DNA of 51,667 nt from an uncultured Christensenella sp. (GTDB taxonomy: Bacteria; Bacillota; Clostridia; Christensenellales; UBA3700), in NCBI GenBank assembly GCA_949284695.1, contig CASDWJ010000015.1, forward strand, positions 1 through 51,667, in the 5' to 3' direction. Within the stretch, counting starts at the first letter, position 1. Each line of letters opens with the position of its first letter. Position numbers and translations under genes: made by a program. Below are positions 1 to 7,257 of the stretch, one piece after another. Under the pieces are notes generated by a model. It did no database searches. It saw only the letters and a program-made list of their open reading frames with translations, and had not been told where the DNA came from.

Positions 1-10
1 CCCTTTCGGG

Positions 11-86
11 TGGTGCCTCGGGGCGGAATCGAACCACCGACACGGGGATTTTCAGTCCCCTGCTCTACCGACTGAGCTACCGAGGC
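11..86 (-). tRNA. tRNA-Phe (GAA)
   Basis: Full cloverleaf read on the minus strand. The 7-bp acceptor stem is GCCTCGG/CCGAGGC, the anticodon loop CTGAAAA gives anticodon GAA, the discriminator is A, and CCA is encoded (bases 11-13). It is the last gene of a four-tRNA cluster. Confidence 0.96.
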
Positions 87-122
87 ATAATTAAGAGCGA
101 TATCGCTATCACTCTTATATTT

Positions 123-199
123 TGGCGATTCGGAAGGGATTCGAACCCTCGACCTCTAGCGTGACAGGCTAGCGTTCTAACCAACTGAACTACCGAACC
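123..199 (-). tRNA. tRNA-Asp (GTC)
   Basis: Minus-strand cloverleaf with acceptor stem GGTTCGG/CCGAATC (one G-T wobble), anticodon loop CTGTCAC giving GTC, discriminator G as is usual for tRNA-Asp, and an encoded CCA. Third in the cluster. Confidence 0.96.
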
Positions 200-234
200 A
201 TATTAACTTTTTGACAGCGATTATATTTAGTTTT

Positions 235-311
235 TGGTGGGCCATCAAGGACTCGAACCTTGGACCGACCGGTTATGAGCCGGTTGCTCTAACCAACTGA
301 GCTAATGGCCC
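235..311 (-). tRNA. tRNA-Met (CAT)
   Basis: Minus-strand cloverleaf with acceptor stem GGGCCAT/ATGGCCC, discriminator A, encoded CCA and anticodon CAT. The paired first base rules out initiator tRNA. It is probably elongator Met; a lysidine-modified tRNA-Ile2 also has a CAT gene anticodon and cannot be excluded by eye. Confidence 0.9.
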
Positions 312-331
312 CCGGATTAGCTTGTTATCGC

Positions 332-408
332 TGGTCGGGGTGAAGAGATTCGAACTCCCGGCCCCATGGTCCCAAACCACGTGCGCTACCAAGCTGCGCT
401 ACACCCCG
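332..408 (-). tRNA. tRNA-Pro (TGG)
   Basis: Minus-strand cloverleaf with acceptor stem CGGGGTG/CACCCCG, anticodon TGG, discriminator A and encoded CCA. It is the first tRNA after the promoter at 438-467. Confidence 0.96.
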
Positions 409-437
409 AAATTCGTTTCCTTCCGTGCGACTGTTAT

Positions 438-467
438 AATATACTACGCGAGGCACTTTTTTGTCAA
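438..467 (-). promoter_or_regulatory. Strong promoter of the tRNA cluster
   Basis: Read on the minus strand: -35 TTGACA (462-467), 18-base spacer, -10 TATATT (438-443). Predicted start near 431, about 23 bases upstream of tRNA-Pro. No other promoter is seen between the four tRNA genes, so they are probably one transcript. Confidence 0.85.
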
Positions 468-507
468 CGATTTTCAGGCACTTTTTCCAGTTTTTTTTCT
501 TTATTTT

Positions 508-546
508 CGCGCTTTATAAGGCAGGGTAAATACCTTATAAAGCGCG
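508..546. repeat. Perfect 14-bp inverted repeat with 11-base loop
   Basis: Arms CGCGCTTTATAAGG (508-521) and its exact reverse complement (533-546) flank an 11-base loop. It starts 19 bases after the rpsA stop codon and lies about 40 bases upstream of the tRNA promoter. On the transcribed minus strand the hairpin is followed by an A-rich stretch rather than a T-run, so it is not a standard intrinsic terminator. It may protect an mRNA 3' end or bind a protein; both are inferences. Confidence 0.8.
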
Positions 547-565
547 CATTGAAATTGCGGTGAAA

Positions 566-2920
566 TTACTCGCCGTCGTCCCCGTCTTTCTTATCGTCGG
601 CAGCTGCTTCGTCTGCCTTCTTGGAGGATTTCTTTGCGGGTTTTTCTTCTTTCTCTTCGCTCTCGCTTGCAAAAGTCATGAGATTGAACAGGTCGCCGAG
701 GGTTGCGCCCGTGCTCTCGGACTGCCAGGAAGTAGCTTCCTCTTCTTCTGCAGACTTTCTGGGAGCCTTCTTGCGCGGAGCAGCGCCGGTTGCCGGTTTC
801 TCGAACTTCTTCGCGTTGCGGGAAGCTCTCTTTTCTTTTGCCTCGCGATACTCCTCGTCGGAGATCTCTACGTCTTCAGCCTTCTTTTCCTCTTCAGGCA
901 AAAGCGCCTTGATGGAAAGGGTGATCTTGTTGTCGTTGAACTTGATGACCTGAGCGGTGACCTCGTCGCCCTCTTTGTAAAGGTCTGCGGGGTTCTTGAC
1001 GTAGCTTCTCGAAAGTTCGGAGACAGGTACGAGACCGTCGACGTCTCTCTCGATAAGTACGAATATACCGTAGGGGAACACGCTTCTGACCTTGCCCGTG
1101 ATGACCGAACCGACGGGATATTTCTCCGCGGCGATCTCGTAAGGCTTCTTCTGAAGCTGTTTGTATCCGAGCGATACTTTGTTCGCTTCTCTGTTAGCCT
1201 TGAGGATGATGAACTCGTAGGACTTGCCGATCTCGAGCACTTCGCTGGGATGAGCGACGTTGTAATGCGAAAGATCTGCGATGTGAGCGAGGCAGTCAAA
1301 ACCGTACACGCTGACGAATGCGCCGAAGTCGGTCAGTCTCTTGACTTTGCCGGTGACGATCGCGCCAACGGTGAGCTTGCTCCAGAGCTCGTCCTCTTTC
1401 TTAGCTTTTTCTTCTTCGAGGATGACCTTCTGCGAAGCGACGATCGAGCGACCTCTCTTCACGGTGATCTCTTTGGGCTGCTCTGCAACTTCTGCGGGAG
1501 CAACTTCCTCTGCCTTTACTTCTTCGACTGCGCCTTCGACGGGTGTGGTCTCCTCTTTGACCTCTTCGGGTTTGACGGACTTCTTGGGCTCGATCGCTCT
1601 GAGTCTCAAAGTCTTGCCGACGTACTTTTCGAGATCAGCCTGAGGAACGTAACCAAGTTTGATCTGAGAAGCGGGAATGAATATCTTGTAGCTTCCGAGT
1701 CTTGCCTCGAGGCCGCCCTTGACCGCTCTCGCGACGGTGACTTTGAACTCGCCGCCTTTGATGGCTTCTTCGGCTTCCTTGTCCTCAAGGTTGCGCTTGT
1801 CTACGGCTTTCTTGGAGAAAGCGATGCTGTCGTTGCCTTTTTTGCTACCCTTTTCTATTACCATAGCGGCAATGACGTCGCCGGGCTTATAGTTTTCGGG
1901 ATTGTACTCTATACCGTCGAGTTCAGCGTCGGCTTTGTCGATAAAGCCGTCCTTTTTACCGCCGAAACTGATAATGATGCCTTCTGCGTTTGCACTGATT
2001 ACTTTGCACTCTTTGAAAATCTTACCCGCTTTGATATCGGGGTTCTTCTTTTCGGACTCTTCGAGCAGTTTACCGAAATCGTTACTGTTTTTTTGAGTGT
2101 CGTTCATTTGTTTTACTACCTCCTCGATCAACTCTTTCGGAGTTGACGCCCCGGCTGTCACGCCGAGGATTTTAAAATTATGTTTATTTTTTATCACCGA
2201 CACGAGGTCGGCAACGTTTTCTATAAAATAGGTGTGCTCACAATTCCTCAGTGCGATCTCGAAAAGTTTTGTCGTATTGGAGCTTGATCTGCTGCCTATA
2301 ACGAGCATGCCGTCGCACTTTTTGCTGAGTTCTTCGGTCTCGGATTGCCTATCTGTTGTAGTATAGCAAATAGTCTTGAATTTTTCAACTGTTTTACAGC
2401 GGTTTTCGATACTTTTTAATAAATATATATACTTACTTTCGCTATAAGTTGTCTGCACTACCACGCACAACTTTTCATCAACGGGAAGCGCGTTTACGTC
2501 CTCCTCGCAGTCGACGATATAAGCGTTTCCTCCGCACCTGCCGTTGATGCCTACGACCTCGGGATGGGCGGCCGATCCAATGATGACTATGCCGTATCCC
2601 ATAGCATGATACCTTGCAACGAGGTTGTGTATCTTCTTGACGAAAGGACAGGTCGCGTCGATATAAGGTATGCCCTTTTCCTTGAGTTTGTTTTCGACGT
2701 CTTCGGGCACGCCGTGAGAACGGATTATCACGGTGCCGCCGTCGTACTCGTCGGCATCGTTGATGACGCTGACTCCCTTTGCCCGTAATTTTGCGTTGAC
2801 GTAATCGTTGTGGATGAGTTCGCCGAGCGTGCAGACCTTGCCCTGCGTCCTGAACGCGGTGTCGACCGCGTTGCTTACGCCGAAGCAAAAACCTGCGTTT
2901 CTGGCTACCAAAATTTTCAT
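566..2920 (-). CDS. ispH: 4-hydroxy-3-methylbut-2-enyl diphosphate reductase fused to ribosomal protein S1 domains
   Basis: A 784-residue fusion. Residues 1-275 are IspH, the [4Fe-4S] enzyme that reduces HMBPP to IPP and DMAPP in the MEP isoprenoid pathway. The three cluster cysteines are C12 (GFCFGV), C91 (ATCPFV) and C185, and H69 (RSHGVP) and H119 (AHPE) fit the substrate site. Residues 298-372, 388-446, 515-587 and 602-672 are four S1 RNA-binding repeats, followed by a charged tail rich in Lys, Glu and Ala. A Glu/Val-rich insert (about 450-490) separates repeats 2 and 3. I chose ATG 2920 over the upstream ATG at 2944 because it has AAGGAT at SD distance and begins at the canonical MKILVARNAGFC. 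It lies one base after the plsC stop. The fusion is known from Clostridia, where it is often encoded downstream of cmk and plsC. Confidence 0.96.
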   Translation of the reverse strand: MKILVARNAGFCFGVSNAVDTAFRTQGKVCTLGELIHNDYVNAKLRAKGVSVINDADEYDGGTVIIRSHGVPEDVENKLKEKGIPYIDATCPFVKKIHNLVARYHAMGYGIVIIGSAAHPEVVGINGRCGGNAYIVDCEEDVNALPVDEKLCVVVQTTYSESKYIYLLKSIENRCKTVEKFKTICYTTTDRQSETEELSKKCDGMLVIGSRSSSNTTKLFEIALRNCEHTYFIENVADLVSVIKNKHNFKILGVTAGASTPKELIEEVVKQMNDTQKNSNDFGKLLEESEKKNPDIKAGKIFKECKVISANAEGIIISFGGKKDGFIDKADAELDGIEYNPENYKPGDVIAAMVIEKGSKKGNDSIAFSKKAVDKRNLEDKEAEEAIKGGEFKVTVARAVKGGLEARLGSYKIFIPASQIKLGYVPQADLEKYVGKTLRLRAIEPKKSVKPEEVKEETTPVEGAVEEVKAEEVAPAEVAEQPKEITVKRGRSIVASQKVILEEEKAKKEDELWSKLTVGAIVTGKVKRLTDFGAFVSVYGFDCLAHIADLSHYNVAHPSEVLEIGKSYEFIILKANREANKVSLGYKQLQKKPYEIAAEKYPVGSVITGKVRSVFPYGIFVLIERDVDGLVPVSELSRSYVKNPADLYKEGDEVTAQVIKFNDNKITLSIKALLPEEEKKAEDVEISDEEYREAKEKRASRNAKKFEKPATGAAPRKKAPRKSAEEEEATSWQSESTGATLGDLFNLMTFASESEEKEEKPAKKSSKKADEAAADDKKDGDDGE

Positions 2921-2921
2921 A

Positions 2922-3653
2922 TCATATCCTTGAAGCCGCTTCACGCGCCTTAGCGCGTTCGTATTTTTTCACGCTTCCGTGGTATTTTTCTACGATCTCG
3001 TCTATCTGCGATCTCAGCTCGTTCATTTTACTGCGTATCATCTCGGTTATCTCGCCTTTTACCTCGTGGATCTTCTTGCCGATAAATGACGAAATATCTA
3101 TCGGGTCTCCGACAAGAAGCCTGTTCTTCCTGAATGAGAACGGCTTCAGAGGTCTGTAATATATCGTAGGAACGACGATGGCACCCGCTTTTACCGCGAT
3201 CGCGGACGTGCCGTCCTTGAAAGGCAGAAGTTCTTTGAAATCGTCTGTCTTGTTGCACTTTCCTTCGGGAAAAATAAGCAGTCTGCCGCCGCTTTTCAAT
3301 TCTCCGAGCATGGCTTTGACTGCGCCCATGTCAGACGACCCGCGCCTGACCTTGACCGCGCGGCACATCGCCGCCATACCTTGTTCGACAAACTTGCTTT
3401 TCAGCGCTTCCGCCTTGACGGCAATCCTGCCTTTGAAATGAAATAACCTGCTGTAAATGGCGTTGGCGTCGATCGCGGAATAATGATTGCATACGCAGAT
3501 CACGTTTCCTCGGTCGGGGAACTTCTCTTTGTAATATATTTTGGTAGACCACCAGACGACGCGCATGAGAAAGCGCCCGAAAGCGCCGAGCATGCGGTAA
3601 AACAAGTTCTGAGACTTTGCGTCGTCGGGAGTCTTTTTGTCTTTCCCGGACAT
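2922..3653 (-). CDS. plsC: 1-acyl-sn-glycerol-3-phosphate acyltransferase, copy A
   Basis: A 243-residue PlsC-type acyltransferase that makes phosphatidic acid from lysophosphatidic acid at the membrane. The catalytic HX4D motif is at H57-D62 (NHYSAID). The acyl-acceptor motif is FPEGK (E130), where most family members have FPEGT. A hydrophobic, aromatic N-terminal stretch (about 17-40) likely associates with the membrane. SD AAGGCGG precedes ATG 3653. It closely resembles the next upstream gene along its whole length, so it is a tandem duplicate. Its stop lies one base from the ispH-rpsA start, implying coupled translation. Confidence 0.92.
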   Translation of the reverse strand: MSGKDKKTPDDAKSQNLFYRMLGAFGRFLMRVVWWSTKIYYKEKFPDRGNVICVCNHYSAIDANAIYSRLFHFKGRIAVKAEALKSKFVEQGMAAMCRAVKVRRGSSDMGAVKAMLGELKSGGRLLIFPEGKCNKTDDFKELLPFKDGTSAIAVKAGAIVVPTIYYRPLKPFSFRKNRLLVGDPIDISSFIGKKIHEVKGEITEMIRSKMNELRSQIDEIVEKYHGSVKKYERAKAREAASRI

Positions 3654-3714
3654 AAGCTACCGCCTTGATATTTATGTAAAAGTGCAAGCACCCTTTAGGG
3701 CAGAATTCAGACTG

Positions 3715-4443
3715 TCAATTGTCAGACTTATCCGCTTCGTATCTCTTAAGATCGCCGCCGTAGTTTTCCATTATGTCGTCGATCTGACTTCTCAGCGCGA
3801 GCATCCTGTCGTAGACAAGCGCACACGCTTCGTCTTTTACCTCGTGCACGTTCTTGCCGTAAAACTCGCTGAGATCTATCGGATCGCCGACGATGAGCCT
3901 GTTTTTTCTGAAGCCGAACGGACGGAGCGGCTTGTAGTACAGCGTGGGGACTATCTTCGCTCCGGTCTTGATCGCGATCGTCACGGGTCCCTCTTTGAAA
4001 GGCATGAGCTCTTTGAAGTTCTTGCTCTTATTGCGCGTGCCTTCGGGGAAAATGAGTATCTTTCCGCCCGCGGATATCTCTTTCATCATCTCTTTGATCG
4101 CCTTTATGTCGGACTCGCCGCGTCTGACGCTTATCGCATTGCAGAGCGCAGTCAGAAAATTGCCCACGAAGCTGTCGTCCATCGCCTCGGATTTTACCAC
4201 GATCCTGCCCGTAAACCCGAAAAGCTGATGATATATCGCGCATGCGTCCTCTATCGCATAGTGGTTGCATATGCAGATGACTTTGCCGTCGGACGGGAAT
4301 TTTTCTTTGTAAAAGATCTTCGTCGGCCACCAGACTATGGTCATCAGGAATCTTCCTATTGCGCCGAGTATCCGATAGAATATCCCCGGTTTTTTCTCTT
4401 TTTTTACTGCCGGAACGGCGGTGTTGTTAGTGTGTGTTGACAT
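3715..4443 (-). CDS. plsC: 1-acyl-sn-glycerol-3-phosphate acyltransferase, copy B
   Basis: A 242-residue PlsC paralog. The HX4D motif is at H61-D66 (NHYAIED) and the second motif is the canonical FPEGTRNK (E134), so this copy keeps the consensus better than its downstream neighbour. The C-terminal half (VPTLYYKPLRPFGFRKNR, then VGDPIDLS) matches copy A almost word for word. The ATG overlaps the 3' end of cmk by 17 bases, so the two are probably translationally coupled. The pair may differ in acyl-chain or headgroup preference, but nothing in the sequence shows which. Confidence 0.92.
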   Translation of the reverse strand: MSTHTNNTAVPAVKKEKKPGIFYRILGAIGRFLMTIVWWPTKIFYKEKFPSDGKVICICNHYAIEDACAIYHQLFGFTGRIVVKSEAMDDSFVGNFLTALCNAISVRRGESDIKAIKEMMKEISAGGKILIFPEGTRNKSKNFKELMPFKEGPVTIAIKTGAKIVPTLYYKPLRPFGFRKNRLIVGDPIDLSEFYGKNVHEVKDEACALVYDRMLALRSQIDDIMENYGGDLKRYEADKSDN

Positions 4444-5086
4444 AGCGTAAAATAACCTCGATGACTTCGTCTGTCGTCAGATTCGTACTGTCGATGACAA
4501 CTGCGTCGTCAACCTGTACGAGCGGCGCGAAATCTCTGTTCATATCGTTGTAATCGCGGTCGTTGACGTCCTCGAGTATCTTGTCGTAGTCGACGTCAAA
4601 GCCTTTCGATCTCAGTTCTTCGTACCTTCTTCTCGCTCTCTCCTTGGGCGTAGCGGTCAGAAAAAACTTGTATTTGCTGTCCGGAAGCACAAAACTCGTG
4701 ATGTCTCTGCCGTCGAGCACGATATCGTTTTTCTTTGCGATCTCTCTCTGCTGTTCAACGAGAAAGAGTCTGACTTCCCTGATCTTGGAAACGTCAGAAG
4801 CGAGTTTTGAAACGCGGTGTTCCCTGATAGCTTCGGATACGTCCTCGCCGTTGAGAAATATCCTTTTTTCTTCGCCGTCTCCGCGGAATTCTATTGCGAT
4901 ATCTTCAAGCAACGGCACTACTTTTTCCCTGTCGTTGACGTCGGTACCCGTGCGGTCGACGTAAAGAGCGACTGCGCGGTACATAGCGCCCGTATCGAGG
5001 TACAATATCCCGAGTTTTTTCGCAAGCAGTTTGCTGATGGTGCTTTTCCCCGCACCGGAAGGTCCGTCAATGGCGATATTGAGCAT
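4427..5086 (-). CDS. cmk: Cytidylate kinase
   Basis: A 219-residue (d)CMP kinase that phosphorylates CMP and dCMP with ATP. The P-loop GPSGAGKS is at residues 8-15, followed by the typical LDTGAMYRA substrate segment and a LDGRDITSFVLPDS segment near the middle. Length is normal for the family. The start has a good SD (GGAGG) before ATG 5086. The order cmk-plsC-(plsC)-ispH/rpsA is conserved in Clostridia and links nucleotide, lipid, isoprenoid and translation functions in one operon. Confidence 0.96.
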   Translation of the reverse strand: MLNIAIDGPSGAGKSTISKLLAKKLGILYLDTGAMYRAVALYVDRTGTDVNDREKVVPLLEDIAIEFRGDGEEKRIFLNGEDVSEAIREHRVSKLASDVSKIREVRLFLVEQQREIAKKNDIVLDGRDITSFVLPDSKYKFFLTATPKERARRRYEELRSKGFDVDYDKILEDVNDRDYNDMNRDFAPLVQVDDAVVIDSTNLTTDEVIEVILRYVNTH

Positions 5087-5170
5087 AAGCGCCTCCGAAA
5101 ACGAATTAAGCGGAAAACTCCGCTGTTTACAGTTTATCCTATATTATAATAAATATCAAGTAAAATTTTG

Positions 5171-6406
5171 TTAAAGGAATGCGCGCACGACCGCTTTTGC
5201 TGTCGAAAAAGCTATCTGAAGGTTGAACCCGCCCGTCAGCGCGTCGACGTCGAGAAGCTCCCCGACGATGTAAAGACCGCCCGTTTTTTTACTCGACATG
5301 TCTTTTGGATTGATCTCGGCGACGTCGACTCCGCCGCGTGTGATTATACCGAAATCCATCTTGTCTTTGCTTATCAGAGGGAAACGCAGGTCTTTGACCG
5401 TACTGACAAGGGTCTCTCTTTGTTTTTTTGACAGCTCGCAGTTCTTTACGCCGCCGTCGAAGCCGCACTGTGCGAGCACCTTGGGAACGAGAGAACGAGG
5501 CATCAGAGAGCAAAGCGTGTTCTTCACGTCGGCTTTGGGCGCGAGCGATATCTCTCTCAGTACGCGGGCGTCGAGCGTCGCTTCGTCAAGCGCGGGTTTG
5601 AGGTCGACAGATACGTACGCGCCGTTGCCGTAATTTCCCTTTTCGTCGCAATATTCTCCCGTTTTTGACGACAGCGTGAGTATAGCGGGACCGCTTACTC
5701 CGTTGTGAGTGAACAGCATTTCTCCGAATTCTCTTCCCGCCTCTCTGCCGCGGGCAAAAACCGATACTCCGACGTTTCTGAGAGAGAGTCCCTGCAATCC
5801 GTCCACTCCGTCCGCTATGAGCGGTACGAGCGCGGGAGAAGGTTTTTTTACCGTATGTCCCAGTCTGCGCGCGATGTCGTATCCGTCGCCCGTGCTTCCC
5901 GTCGCGGGATATGTCGCGCCGCCCGTAGCGAGCACGATCGCGTCGCACGGATATATACCTTTGTCAGTCGACAAAGCCGCGACATTGCCGTCTTTGACTT
6001 CAACAGAGAGCGCTCTCTCACCGTATACGAACGTCGCGCCGCTCCTCAGAGCGTACTTTTCAAGCGCTTTTACGACGTCGTTGGATTTGTCGGAAACGGG
6101 AAAAACGCGGTTGCCTCTCTCGACTTTGAGCCTTACGCCGAGGCTCTCGAAAAACGCCATACAGTCGGCGGGCGTAAAACCGTAGATCGCAGAATTGAGA
6201 AATTTCGGGTTGGTCACCACGTTGTCGAGAAAAGTCCTGACGTCGCAGTCGTTGGTCAGATTGCATCTGCCCTTGCCCGTGATAAAAAGCTTCCTTCCCG
6301 GTCTGTCGTTTTTTTCGATTACGGTAACGGCGTGCCCCGCTTCTGCGAGACCTCCCGCGCACATCATTCCTGCGGCTCCCGCGCCGACCACGACTATCCT
6401 CGTCAC
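5171..6406 (-). CDS. HI0933-family FAD-dependent oxidoreductase (BaiN/RdsA-type flavoprotein)
   Basis: A 411-residue flavoprotein. The N-terminal Rossmann FAD site is VGAGAAGMMCAGGLAEAG, followed by the family signature RPGRKLFITGKGRCNLTN, a second FAD-contacting motif (VLATGGATYPATGSTGDGY), and the C-terminal GGVDVAEINPKDMSSK and GGFNLQIAFSTA motifs. The exact substrate of this family is uncertain in most bacteria. Translation probably starts at GTG 6406, which overlaps the surE stop by 4 bases (GTGA), with AAGGAT as SD. It is co-transcribed with surE. Confidence 0.9.
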   Translation of the reverse strand: MTRIVVVGAGAAGMMCAGGLAEAGHAVTVIEKNDRPGRKLFITGKGRCNLTNDCDVRTFLDNVVTNPKFLNSAIYGFTPADCMAFFESLGVRLKVERGNRVFPVSDKSNDVVKALEKYALRSGATFVYGERALSVEVKDGNVAALSTDKGIYPCDAIVLATGGATYPATGSTGDGYDIARRLGHTVKKPSPALVPLIADGVDGLQGLSLRNVGVSVFARGREAGREFGEMLFTHNGVSGPAILTLSSKTGEYCDEKGNYGNGAYVSVDLKPALDEATLDARVLREISLAPKADVKNTLCSLMPRSLVPKVLAQCGFDGGVKNCELSKKQRETLVSTVKDLRFPLISKDKMDFGIITRGGVDVAEINPKDMSSKKTGGLYIVGELLDVDALTGGFNLQIAFSTAKAVVRAFL

Positions 6407-7146
6407 AGTTTTATATCCTTCACCGCTTCAAAAAGCGCGGTATCGTTGAAGTTGAGTCTGACGGGCGAGACCGTGGCATACCCGTCGGCGTTGAGCACCA
6501 CGTCGGTGTTGCCGTCGTTGTTTTCGTCGGCAAGCGGATAGCCCGTGATAAAATATCCGCTTCCCTCGACGTACTGATACTCGTCGTTGTATTTTCTGTC
6601 GCCGGTCGTCGAAAATCTGACTCCCTTCAATGCGGGAGGAACGGACGGAAAATTGATATTGAAGATAGTATTCTTATCTGTCGGGAGGAGTCCTATAAGC
6701 AATTCGAGATTTTTCGCCACGAAGTCTGCAACGTACGAATAGTCGCCGTCCTTGCAGTCGTATGACACCGCAATGCCGTAAACTTCGTGCATACACGCTT
6801 CGAGCGCGGCGTTCACCGTGCCCGAATACGCTATATCCGTGCCGATATTGCAGGTATTGTTTATTCCGCTTATCACGACATCGGGCTTGTCTCCCTTCAG
6901 TATCGTGTCTATCCCGAACTTGGTGCAATCGGACGGCGTGCCGTTGAGAATGTAGCTTTCAAAATTTTCCGAAACAGCCATCTGCATATAATTCAGCGCG
7001 CTGTGGAAGGTCAGGCTCCTGCTGCTCCCGCTCCTCTCCGAATCGGGCGCGATTACGGTAACGCTGTGTTCTTGTGCAAGTCTTTCGGCAAGCGAGAGTA
7101 TCCCTTTTGCATAAAGTCCGTCGTCGTTTACGAGTAAAATTTTCAT
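6403..7146 (-). CDS. surE: 5'/3'-nucleotidase SurE
   Basis: A 247-residue SurE nucleotidase, a metal-dependent phosphatase acting on nucleoside monophosphates. The N-terminal VNDDGLYAKG motif carries the metal-binding pair D8/D9, and the S-x-N segment SGINNTCNIGTD and the GTPSDC motif are present. The start has no Shine-Dalgarno sequence. The -10 element of the promoter at 7153-7181 ends six bases before the ATG, so the mRNA is predicted to be leaderless. First gene of its operon. Confidence 0.94.
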   Translation of the reverse strand: MKILLVNDDGLYAKGILSLAERLAQEHSVTVIAPDSERSGSSRSLTFHSALNYMQMAVSENFESYILNGTPSDCTKFGIDTILKGDKPDVVISGINNTCNIGTDIAYSGTVNAALEACMHEVYGIAVSYDCKDGDYSYVADFVAKNLELLIGLLPTDKNTIFNINFPSVPPALKGVRFSTTGDRKYNDEYQYVEGSGYFITGYPLADENNDGNTDVVLNADGYATVSPVRLNFNDTALFEAVKDIKL

Positions 7147-7152
7147 AACTCT

Positions 7153-7181
7153 ATATTACACGAAGCGCGCGCTTTTGTAAA
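7153..7181 (-). promoter_or_regulatory. surE promoter, predicted leaderless start
   Basis: Read on the minus strand: -35 TTTACA (7176-7181), 17-base spacer, -10 TAATAT (7153-7158), then 6 bases (AGAGTT), then the surE ATG. A start 7 bases past the -10 falls on the A of the start codon. It lies just downstream of the oad operon terminator. Confidence 0.75.
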
Positions 7182-7211
7182 CAAAAACCACCCGCGCAGT
7201 ACCGAAATACA

Positions 7212-7239
7212 AAGAAAAAGCCGCGCCATAGGGCGCGGC
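7212..7239 (-). terminator. Intrinsic terminator of the Na+-pump decarboxylase operon
   Basis: An 8-bp stem GCCGCGCC/GGCGCGGC with a 4-base loop, followed on the minus strand by TTTTTCTTTG. It lies 18 bases after the oadA stop codon. Confidence 0.9.
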
Positions 7240-7257
7240 GATATTCTCTTATGTCGA

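Noticed and set aside
235-311. Initiator tRNA-fMet
   Set aside because: The first acceptor pair is a normal G-C pair; initiator tRNAs have a mismatch there.
508-546. The palindrome as an intrinsic terminator of ispH-rpsA
   Set aside because: No T-run follows on the transcribed strand; the neighbouring tract is A-rich in that direction.
560-2146. Long plus-strand reading frame of 528 codons
   Set aside because: Antisense to ispH-rpsA, no SD, low-complexity composition, matches no family. It exists because the minus-strand gene uses few codons that create stops on the other strand.
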